In this document: piece by piece, positions 1 through 9,500 of the stretch
How the letters are laid out: every line of letters begins with the position of its first letter
Numbering within the stretch: position 1 is the stretch's first letter
From: Ciona savignyi
Lineage: Eukaryota; Chordata; Ascidiacea; Phlebobranchia; Cionidae
Length of the DNA stretch: 64,000 bases
NCBI GenBank assembly: GCA_000149265.1
Contig: CH003047.1
Coordinates: forward strand, 637,955 to 701,954
Direction: 5' to 3'
The notes under the pieces: model-generated
Databases searched by the model: none
What the model saw: the letters and a program-made list of their open reading frames with translations, nothing else
Told to the model about the DNA's origin: nothing
Program-made: the position numbers and the translations under genes

Positions 1-295
1 AGTGATAATATGCCCACTCTTTAGTTTTTTTAACTGTAGGATAAATATTAAGTATTATATTTATATGACATTGCTAAAAAATGAAATGTTATGGTAATTG
101 AGTATTTTTAAATTATCAGTTTCACATTAAATAAAATAGAAGTTAAAAATTATATATGTAATGTAGCATCAAACCCTCAATTTGTGCCAATGTTTAGCAT
201 TATGGAGTTTAAGGCTTCTATAATAACTGTACATGTACACAATTCAAACATGTTTAGTTATTCACAATCAAAAACACATGTTCTTCATTGTATAG

Positions 296-492
296 CTCCT
301 ACAAAAAGAAGATTTCTATGGGATGTGGACGGAGAGGCATTAACATGGGATGATTCATTCTTACTTACTCCAAGAAGTGCCAAGAGAAAAAGTTTATCAT
401 TGACTTCACTCAGTTTCAAATCTAAAAAGAGAGTAAGGGGCAAAATTATAAAGTTTGAACTTATTGAAAGTACTCGATTTAGTAATATGTGA
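296..492 (+). CDS. Probable last coding exon of an unrecognised gene
   Basis: A polypyrimidine-rich stretch ending in AG at 294-295 opens a frame that runs to a TGA at 490-492. It encodes about 65 residues. The peptide is basic and serine-rich, with the stretches FLWDVDGEALTWDD and LLTPRSAKRKSLSLTSLS followed by KSKKRVRGK. This looks like a real nuclear-type C-terminal tail with possible phosphorylation sites and a basic localisation signal, not random AT-rich translation. The exon enters inside a codon, so earlier exons must lie left of the window. An AATAAA occurs at 676-681. I do not recognise the family, and the splice site is assigned by eye only. Confidence 0.45.
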
Positions 493-689
493 TTGTGCGC
501 AGCTAAGATGTTTAGATCACAGATATGTGTTAAACTCATTGACTAGTATCATCTTTCACATTATTTGCATATTAGATTCCGGTGGTATTTTTTTATTGCA
601 GAATAGCTTGATGGGTTAAGCCAAAGCACATGGGGAACATAATTCAAAATTAGGGGATTAATAGATTAACCCAAAAATAAATGAAAAAA

Positions 690-775
690 TAATATACAAC
701 ACACTGCAATATCTCCAGTACCCTGACGGTGAGTTCAAAGTAATATGCGATTACTTGTGGGAGAACGCTGGTGCT
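690..775 (+). repeat. Degenerate SINE fragment
   Basis: It matches the tail half of the SINE family seen at 35148-35360 and 47624-47876, including the core 'cacactgcaatatctccagt' and 'ccctgacggtgag'. It is too eroded to fix its ends. Confidence 0.4.
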
Positions 776-2412
776 TTCCATCATCGATTAACATGAATAT
801 TCCACCACATTATTAACTTCCATCTTTGTGCATGTTGATAGAAATGGTTGGATTGGGAACGGGAAAATTTGCTGGATGGTGTACGAAGGTTCGGTATGGG
901 TCAATGGAGCATGATTCTTAGTCATTTCAAATTTCAAAATCGCACTGCTATTATGCTGAAGGACAAATGGAGGTAAACGCTTTGTTTGGTTTGGAAAAAT
1001 TAAACCTAGTTTAGCCCCATGTTTACTGAACCTGTCTGAGTTGTCGGTGTGCTGCCACATAGCCTGTGTATTCTGCCAGTCGTAAGCGTTATTTGCTGGC
1101 TTACAATACCACACTAGTCACTCCCAACTGTTTAAACCTAACAAACTGAATATGATGTTTTAGAACCATGCAACAAAATCGTTCGATTCCAGAAGATCTT
1201 AAATGAAAAGAAAGCCGATCAACAATATCAACATTCTTAGACATTTTTGTAATTACTATTTTGAAAGTAGACCAATGTACCATGCACCAAATTTTATATC
1301 TTCAAAGATAAAGTTAAATAATACAAAATAACTTTAGGTCGTGTTTACGTTGCACAAGCTTTAGAAAAGTTAAATGCAAGCAGCAACATAATAGTTTTGA
1401 AACGAAAAAACGTTTCCCAGCCTCGTCTACAAATTATCGATATTTGTTCGAGTCTTACTGACTTCAGTTGATGTCAGTAGAGTTTCTTAATCATTGTTCA
1501 ACGTTCGATTTTAGTTTTTACTGTTGACACTTTATATCATGTTATATTAGTAATACAAAAACTATTCTAGTAGTATGGTATTGTCTCTTGTATGTCCAAT
1601 AAAGGTGTCCTCAGTGAGGAGCCAAACGAAAATTTTTTTGCGTTGAAAATATTTATGAATTATAAACAAAAAAATAGTGTTTGGAAACTTAGCCAGTTAA
1701 AAACAACAAACGATGGATACAAAAAGCTGAAACCTGTTACGTGTTTCTATAGTTATCTAATCAAGCAAAGCTTTTTGGACAGGCGATGTTTTGATTGGTT
1801 TATATGCAATAACCGCGGGTAGCGGTATATACGAATTGTCTGAATATTCATAATCCGACATACATAGACTGCGCTGTAAAATACTGTTGATTTCTTTTCA
1901 GCCAAACTTAACATGTTTTTAAAGAAAAAAATGGAAAAAAATTTTTTGTTAGATCAAAATTATTACCCATAAGCCTCGAAGAAAAGTGGGCAGTAAAGCT
2001 GTTTTGTAATGTGTATTTTAACTACTCACTTAAAGAAAATAGTTTGGACAAAACCTTTAAACATATAGTTGTTCAAGTAAAATGGTGCATTTGGTCGTAT
2101 ATATATGAAGAACTACATTTAATGCTTGTCAGCGCCGGCAAGTCTGCAATGGCAGAAAAGAGTTTCTAAAATAAGAGTACTCAGTGTTTTAAGCATATAC
2201 CTTCAGGAGGCGTTCAATTAATTATTCTCGCTTATCTTTCCAAACTGACCTCACAAAAAGGATTATCACTCAAAATACTGCCACAGAAAATTTTATATTT
2301 TTTAAGTTAAAATTGGACCTTGGAACTGCAACCGTAATTGAAAACTCAAATTTCTACTTTTAAAGCACTGCTCCACTATTACAAAACTTTTCAGCTAAAT
2401 TTGTCCGACAAA
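776..2412. other. Stretch with no recognisable gene
   Basis: Short frames here (788-1114, 1101-1283, 1592-1822) show no domain, no matching splice sites and biased AT-rich composition. I see nothing I can support. Confidence 0.5.
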
Positions 2413-2700
2413 TTAGTCTAGTGTTTAAGTGCGTCGCCTTTCAGCCGAAGGATTGCAGGTTAGACACTTTTCATTAGCTGGTCAGTTGTGTCGTTGGACA
2501 AGGCACTTAACGGACATTGCCTTAACCCATCGTCTTAATGGCTTCTACAAAATTGAAGGAACGCGTGAATCATACACAAAACTCTGCAATAGCTCCGGTA
2601 AACCGGCGGTGGGCGAAAGGTCATCTGACGATTGTCGGTGTGTTGTTAACCTCCTTGGGATAAACATGAATATATATCATATCCCATTCTATGCTATCCT
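2413..2700 (+). repeat. tRNA-derived SINE copy
   Basis: This is a forward copy of the window's commonest repeat. The head reads 'gcgtcgcctttcagccgaag', the tRNA-like part. The body holds 'ggacaaggcacttaacggac', 'gcaatagctccggtaaac' and 'ggcggtgggcg', and the end carries the 'gggataaacatgaatat' tail. The small frame at 2429-2752 is a by-product of this repeat. Confidence 0.75.
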
Positions 2701-2763
2701 AGACTCTCACTTTAAATTCCATCTGATCTGGGTTAGGGGATTAGTAGTATAATAGATTGTAAT

Positions 2764-2937
2764 GGGATAGGATATTCATGTTTATCCCCGTAAATGAGAA
2801 AACAAAAGGTGTTAACACATGGGCAATCGTCAGATCACCCCGCGCCCCGTCAGGTTACCGGATTTATTGCAGTGTGTTGTGTAGGTTATTATAGACACGT
2901 TCCTTCAACTTGGTAGAACACGTTAATCCGCTGGGTA
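2764..2937 (-). repeat. SINE copy in reverse, truncated by a DNA transposon
   Basis: It is a reverse-orientation copy, from 'gggataggatattcatg' through the 'caatcgtcagatcacc' core to 'ccgctgggta'. There it stops at the TTAA that begins the piggyBac-like element. With 2413-2700 it makes a head-to-head inverted pair about 60 bases apart. Confidence 0.7.
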
Positions 2938-2941
2938 TTAA

Positions 2942-3818
2942 CCCTTTAACTGCCGGCTGTTTTTTAGGTCATTTTTCGGCGAAGTCGCCTTAGGTTAGAA
3001 GCTTCTGTACAAAAAACTATTGATGTAAGCATGATATGATCAACAGAAAAGTTGTTCAGTAATAAATTTTCTTTTGTTTTACATGAGTTAAGTTTTGATG
3101 ACGTCATGCATTGTGCAATGACGTCATGTGTTTCTATTTAGATCAACAAAAACTATCTTTTTTCTCATTTACAAACAAAACAATGTGTAGCAAAGTTATT
3201 TATGATTATCTTTGGATCATTTTTGTACTACTCTTCTTGTGATGACCTCACAACTTGACTGATGACGTCGTAATACGCAAATCAAAATTTTTTTTTTTTT
3301 TCGCCCAATGAAACACAAACACATAGCCACAGGAAAACAAAACTGATGCAAAACATCTTCAAAAAGGATCTTTATCGCTAGAACTACTAAAAAACTAAAC
3401 ACAACTGCTTCAAGAATCACTATCAGCCAACAAAAGGGCAGCTTCTTCAACAGAATATCTGTTTTTACCCTCCATAAGCTCAAAAAATAGCCTAATCCAA
3501 AATGTACAAGCGAAAAACGAATGGATTGTTTTCAAACTAAACAAGCGAACCATGACGACAATAGTTGAAAACTAATCGGGGACTAAAACAGTAATTAAAA
3601 CTAATTAAAACAAACAAAACCACACATATATGTATACGTTTTTAAAACTCAAATAACTAAATGATTTCAAATGCAAACCTATATATCAATTTATATTGGT
3701 AAACGCAGAAATTATTCAGCTCTCCAGCGCCATCTCACTGATCAAAATCGGCCGTATACTTTTCCACTTATGTAATTTTCAGCGCTGTCGACTTGAGTCG
3801 ACAGCGGCAGTTAAAGGG
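2942..3818. mobile_element. piggyBac-like MITE with TTAA target duplications
   Basis: The element starts CCCTTTAACTGCC and ends with the reverse complement, GGCAGTTAAAGGG. It is flanked on both sides by TTAA (2938-2941 and 3819-3822), the target site used by the piggyBac superfamily. A perfect 10-bp palindrome with a 2-base centre lies just inside the right end at 3784-3805. On the minus strand, a short frame from ATG at 3475 to a stop at 3410 reads MEGKNRYSVEEAALLLADSD, an acidic 'SVEEA..LL..SD' start typical of piggyBac transposases. The rest of the frame is broken, so this is a non-autonomous remnant. Confidence 0.8.
3099..3126. promoter_or_regulatory. Pair of perfect CRE palindromes inside the MITE
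   Basis: Two full TGACGTCA sites lie at 3099-3106 and 3119-3126, 20 bases apart start to start, about two helical turns. A one-mismatch site, TGACGTCG, follows at 3263-3270. TGACGTCA is the classical CREB/ATF element. That anything binds here is inference. Confidence 0.4.
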
Positions 3819-3923
3819 TTAACTGCGTTACCCAAATTCGCAGGTCATTAAAGTTCAGGCTGTCGAGCTTACCTTGGTACCAATATAAAATAAAGCACGA
3901 CAACACACTTGCGCAAAAAAGTC

Positions 3924-4387
3924 GCATAATATTAAAATCAGCCCTTTCAACATCGCATAATATTAAAGTCAGCCCTTTCAACATTGCATAATAACGAAGT
4001 CAGCCCTTTCAAAATCGCATAATATTAAAGTCAGCCCTTTTATAAACGCATAATATTAAAGTCAGCCTTTTCAAAATAGCATAATATTAAAGTCAGCCCT
4101 TTTATAAACGCATAATATTAAAGTCAGCCCTTTCAACATCGCATAATAACGAAGTCAGCCATTTCAAAATCGCATAATAACGAAGTCAGCCCTTTCAACA
4201 TCGCATAATAACGAAGTCAGCCCTTTCAAAATCGCATAATATTAAAGTCAGCCCTTTCAACATCGCATAATAACGAAGTCAGCCCTTTCAACATCGCATA
4301 ATAACGAAGTCAGCCCTTCAAAATCGCATAATATTAAAGTCAGTCCTTTCAACATCGCATAATAACGAAGTCAGCCCTTTCGGCATC
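3924..4387 (+). repeat. 31-bp tandem array, about 15 copies
   Basis: Units start with GCATAAT and recur every 31 bases at 3924, 3955, 3986, 4017 and so on to 4357; one copy, at 4296, is 30 bases. Each unit holds GTCAGCCCTTTCAA. Two variants are mixed: one has ATATTAAAG and the other ATAACGAAG. A partial unit follows at 4388, and scattered 'gtcagcc' motifs continue to about 4528. No frame runs through it. It lies 105 bases from the end of the piggyBac-like element. Confidence 0.92.
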
Positions 4388-4653
4388 ACGTAATATTAAA
4401 ATTAAACAAATTAAAATAGCACAATTGTAAACTAATATTTGTTACTTTCAAATTTAAATTTTTGTTTTTGTTCGGCAACACTTTTTCGAAGTCAGCCTTT
4501 TCAGCCCGGTCAGCCAGTCAGCCTTTTAGTGCGTTCCTGTTGAAGTAATAGTATAATACAGCCACTTTTCTGAAGTAATTGTACTATCGGTACCATCAAT
4601 ATATAGTAGTCACATTTACTAAAATGGTGGGAAATTTTCATCGTTTCGTCAGA

Positions 4654-4714
4654 TCGGAGATATATAAACAAGAGATTTGAGATCACAATCTCTCTCTGGT
4701 TTATATATCTCCGA
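4654..4714. repeat. Long hairpin with TATA-like arms
   Basis: The left arm TCGGAGATATATAAAC is matched perfectly (16 bases) by its reverse complement at the right end. A looser inner stem, AGAGATT with AATCTCT, surrounds a small loop. This fits a foldback element or a transposon end, and no gene is attached to it. Confidence 0.65.
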
Positions 4715-5233
4715 CCAGATCACATCATTATTTCTGGTGGCGTAAAAGAAATCACTTAAGGGTTTGACTTTGTTTGTTGTCAAAAATTTGTTCGTTTTTT
4801 TTTAAAGTTTTCAGCGCAAAATCTCGTTCCTAGCCAACGCTAATATTTCTCGCCTGAAATCGAACATATTTTATTTTTGATGGAGTATCGTCATAGACAT
4901 CTGCATGTAACATATTTTAGCACTGATACGCGTTGCTAAAAAATTCCGTGACTCATTGTCACAAGGTCAACAAATAGTAAATGACGTCAAAACGCGTGAA
5001 AAAACTAGTGATTATACATGTAAATTTTAAAGTAGTAAAATCCAAATCAAATGTTGATAAAAAATAAAAACTATGCTTTTAAATTAAAAATATATTAATA
5101 ATATATGATTAATATAAGATATGCCAATTATTTGCAGTTAGAATATAATTATTTACGGTTCGAAACACAGTTTTCAACAAGGCATCACTGAACCACAGCT
5201 GGTTTCACTTTTCACAACAACTTTGTACCATGT

Positions 5234-5938
5234 TTAAACATATGCGACTAGGTACGGAACGGTAGTCTGATTTTTCTCTGCTGGGTGGCGCTATTTATTT
5301 TTTTGGAATTATCTGGGGAGTAACTATTTTCGATATTAATGTTAGGGTTGGGGTTAAAGTTAGTTCTGGGGTTGAGATTAGTGTTTGAGACAGGGTTAGA
5401 ATTACTTTCTATAACAATCTAAGTGATCTAAGCGGTCCTGTAGTATTTAGAGGCGCCCGCGACTGAGTGGTCTTATACTAGTTTTCGCACTTACTAATCG
5501 TATTCCTCGTTAGTGTAGTGGTAAGCGTCGCCGCCTGTCATGCGGGAGACTGTGGTTCGATTCTCCTCCAGGGAAGTTTTTTTCCGTTTTTTTAACTCTT
5601 TTATTTCTTAGTTATAAACAAAATCATCATAACCCCGCATTCAGCTTGTCTGAGCATTTTTGGAATTTGTCCAAGCATTGGCTAAAGTAATCGATCTCTT
5701 TGCAGTTTTTTGATTGTCAAACACTATTTACTTAAAATGCGTAAATGGTGTAATAAACATGGGGCTAGAGTTAGTGTTAGTCTTGCGGTTGAGTTTAGTG
5801 TTTAGGAATGGGTTAAAATTAGTGTTCGTAATTTTAGTGAGTAGTTTCCCTCCTCCCCGCTTTAGTACAGCTGATAAATAGCGCCATCCAGCAGAGAAAA
5901 AACAGACTACCGTTCTGTCTCTAGCCGCATGTGTTTAA
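5234..5938. mobile_element. MITE with ~65-bp terminal inverted repeats carrying a tRNA-like sequence
   Basis: The left end (about 5234-5300) and the reverse complement of the right end (about 5872-5938) share GGTAGTCTG, TTTCTCTGCTGG and TGGCGCTATTTAT in the same order, with few mismatches. Both ends begin in TTTAAAC, so the target duplication could be TTAA or TTTAAA. The interior holds telomere-like 'gggttaggg/ggggtt' wording at 5341-5400 and 5760-5840, and a tRNA-Asp-like sequence at 5504-5575. No transposase frame is present, so it must have moved in trans. Confidence 0.75.
5504..5575 (+). tRNA. tRNA-Asp (GTC)-like sequence, degenerate
   Basis: The 72-base stretch follows the animal tRNA-Asp pattern: it starts TCCTCGTTAGTGTAGTGG, has anticodon loop CTGTCAT with GTC at 5537-5539, and has GGTTCGATTC as box B. 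The anticodon stem has a G-G at its base. The T stem and the acceptor stem have about two mismatches each (C-A and T-C in the acceptor). A run of seven T at 5577-5583 is a good Pol III terminator. Boxes A and B look usable, so it may still be transcribed, but the stem mismatches argue for a pseudogene. It sits wholly inside the MITE 5234-5938. Confidence 0.6.
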
Positions 5939-6267
5939 ACTAGAGTAAGGAACCCGATTACTTGAAGAAATGCCACCAATAAACCGGTAATTTTAACCAA
6001 AGAACCAAGAAAAAAATTAATGGATGGAAACTTTTTTTTGACGGGACAGCACACTATTCTACGTGAAGAGGGGCAAAACATTATTCTATGGCAAATAAGA
6101 TGAAGTATTTTAGTCACTAAATTGGTCGAGAAGAAGTATTTTTTATTAACTTGAGCAGTAAGGGGTATTTCATCATTAACATGATTAAACCTGTCCCACT
6201 AAATTTGGGGATGAAAATATTTTTTGAAAACCAAATATCTGTATATTCCACAGCCAAAATATCGACT

Positions 6268-6336
6268 GATTAGCTTGGTGGGTTGGTGTGTCGCCTTTTA
6301 GCCGAAAGGTAGCAGGTTCGAAACTGGTTGCTACCT
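6268..6336 (+). repeat. SINE head fragment with Pol III boxes
   Basis: Only the tRNA-like head is present: 'ttagcttggtgggttggtg' resembles box A and 'ggttcgaaactgg' fits box B. It ends before the SINE body. It shows most clearly that the family has a tRNA-derived head. Confidence 0.6.
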
Positions 6337-6524
6337 AAGTTAAAAACTAAATTTAACACTGTCCCCAATATTAAATATTCATTTTGAGTGCAGTTTTCCT
6401 TCATCCATTTCTTCCAGGTCTTCATTTTAGTCTTAATTTCCCTCCCTTTTATTTAAACCATTTTAGATCATCTTAAGTTTTCCAATAAATAATTTATATA
6501 GTGTCAGTATATACATATTCGAAA

Positions 6525-9500
6525 ATGGCTGACAGCGACATGAGATGTACTCTTTTCAACAATGATTTATATAAATGTGTAAGTTTTTGCCCTAACTTAA
6601 AATCTACAAGCATGTTATTTTATTACAAATTGTTGTTTAATATGTGTTTGTCAATATGCACGGCAGTTCTCAGACGTTTTTTTACCCAAGTGGATTAATC
6701 TCAAAGAATAAAACAAAAACAAATGTATTCTATACAGAACTTAACTATGGGTACAAAGTAATCTGACAAGTGACTATTGTTATAATGTTCCTTGATCCAT
6801 TTGTGCAACTACGGACTTATAACGTGACTATCATATTATTAGTGAAGGTCTCAAATGGTGGTTTTTCATAATTATATTAACATTAATGGGAATATGGATT
6901 TCATTCTTGACACATTACAAATAACACATATATTTATAATATATATTTACATCTTGCATGTTAACTATGTCAGCTCTAATAAACATATTAGTCGAAAGTT
7001 TAAATTTACGTCTTTTTTAGAATGTTATTATCGCCTTAAAGCGGACTACTGGAACATTATCACTTGTAGGATGGTAAGTTTTAAGTACTTTATATTTTTA
7101 TATGAGAATTTTGACAAAATTATTTAATGGTTTAGGACTGTCGTTGAAGAATTTAAATTTTTGTGTTAAAAGGATTTATAACTTAGTGGTTTAGTTTTTT
7201 AAGCTATTGCAGTTAAAATAGTGGCCACCACACTTTTTTGCATAGCCCGTTAATCCACTGAGTTTAGGCAACATCTTTTATGATGACACAACTGACTATT
7301 TAGACATTGACAGACTTCCACCACCTTCAGCTAATGGTATAAAGTGGTAACTGTATATGAGCTAAACAAGCAGACATGTTATATTGGTTAAAGCTGTGTG
7401 GGTGACGCCTGTAAAATGATGGGCTGCAACAGCGCTGTTAAAGTAAGAAACTGTAATGATGGGCTGACTACAATTTATAATCATGGTCACTGAATCTTTG
7501 ACATGGAGTTTAGAATCTCCAAAACTTTCACTTGGCAACACTAGACACAGTGGAAGAAACAGCACCATCATTCAGTCCGCATTGTTCAAAAAATAAAAAA
7601 ACCTCTTTTGTGAAAATTGCCCAAATGAAATGTGTTGTTGCTACATTGACCTTGTAATTTATGTTTGACCATGTCAAATTAGTTATGTTGCTCTGCCATT
7701 TTCGATCATCATGTTGCCATTTGTTTCAATTTAAAAAAGATATATTTTTTTGCTGAAGTGGACCATAAGTGTCTGGTTTGCACTGCTATTTTCGTACCAT
7801 ATATTTTTCTCATAATGGTAACCGCATACGAGTAATGATAACATGTGTCAACCGATGATATTTTTTATGTAAAGGCTAAGCTTATGTTTTTTAAAAGTCT
7901 GGTCTTAACCATTACAAAATCCTAATATTGATATTTTCTAGCTGTTTCATGATTGCAACAATATGGCTCTTTCGAAAGTACACCATCCTCTCACAGCGTT
8001 TAATTCTTTACCTGAGTATTGCCGCTTTGTTTGATGCAATTGGATATATTATCGGCGATATGACTCCAGAGGGTACTACCTGTAACTTTGAAGCATGGTG
8101 GATGACCTATTTTGGTTTGTTTATTGTTTTCGTAAACTAACCATACATGCAAAAATTATAAAGTACCATGATTAAAGTATCGGTAGACATATACTATATT
8201 TATTTTGAGGTAATACCCTGTACCAGAAAATATATAGGCCTATTACGTTTTTATACCAGTTAAATTGAGTTTGGACTAATTATAAATCCAATTTAAATTA
8301 TTTCTATGTTTTTCATAGACCAGTAACAATTAATATTTACAGACTGGACAGTGTTAATGTGGGTGACTTGCATTACATTCAATCTATATATGAATGTGGT
8401 TAAGCAACGAAGAAGTGAAAAATTTGAAAAATTTTACCACATTTTGTCGTGGTTAATTCCGCCTTTGCTGTTTAGTTTGTTGCCCTTAATTGGTAACAAT
8501 TATGGTCCTGCTGGAGCTTGGTGGTAAGAAATTAATCGTTTTTTTTGCTGTACCACCAACAATTTACTTATATTTTAGGCTCTTTGCATTACTGATACTT
8601 GGAGAATTTAATATTAAATAGCAAAACATTTGGAACTCAAAGTCGCTCAGTATAAAATCCTAATCAGTTTTTCACTTACTGTAACCTGGATTAAAAGGTA
8701 GCATTCACTGAAATTACTCGTTTAAGTATAGTTTGTAACAAAATAATTTGTGTGACACTTGGTGTTTGCTCTTGCTTTAAAACTAATTCATTATTCCTAA
8801 AAAACTAATTGTTTTTTTATTTTCAGTTGGATAAAACATTTCTAGTGCTGTATGGAGGTTTTTAATGTAAGTACAGTATCATCACTTTTGTATGTTTAAT
8901 ACATTCATTACATCTTGAAGACGTGTTTATTCGTCAGGTGTGATCAACATAAAGCAAAGCGTTTATTTAAATTTTACAATTCTGTATATTTTTGCAATAA
9001 CAGATTCATGACACATACTAGTATCGATGCCCTAAAGCTACTTCTTTTCATCAAAACAATTTTGCCAAGCTCTGGAATGTTAAAATATTAAGAGTTAAAA
9101 AAAAGTTTTTAGTGAAAAACCAGAACGATGATAAATATTGCAAACACATTTCAGCTTAAAAAAATTGTAAATTACATTAAAAATTTTTTAAATAAAGCCA
9201 AAAAATAAAAAATGTTAGAAAAATTTTGCAATTTGGAAGATAATACTTAAGCATTACCATTATAGGCCTATGCGTCCTGTCGTGTGAATCAATGACACTA
9301 TCACTTATACATGGTTGTTGGTATATGTTGGTGCACTTATAATTTAAACATACATCGGTTCAATTTTATTTACTTTGTATGTTTATGCTTATGCTTTAAA
9401 ATTTCAATCATGTTGTCAGATGGTATGTTCCTCTATTCATCTTAATTGTTCTGATGTTTGGTGGATACTCCTACATCATTTACTTCCTCAAGAAGAGGAT

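Noticed and set aside
2429..2752. 107-codon plus-strand frame
   Set aside because: It is a translation of a SINE copy; the same residues recur from other copies (for example 35208-35393).
3217..3483. 88-codon minus-strand frame (MSLWRVKT...)
   Set aside because: It lies in the piggyBac-like MITE in a frame different from the transposase-like start; the hydrophobic content reflects AT richness.
3924..4387. CRISPR-like array
   Set aside because: The units are contiguous with no unique spacers and the genome is clearly animal; it is a plain satellite.
8827..8857. Reading receptor exon 5 in frame 0 (LDKTFLVLYG) with a gttttt donor
   Set aside because: It does not join exon 4 or exon 6 in phase; the one-base indel explanation closes every phase and restores the family motif.
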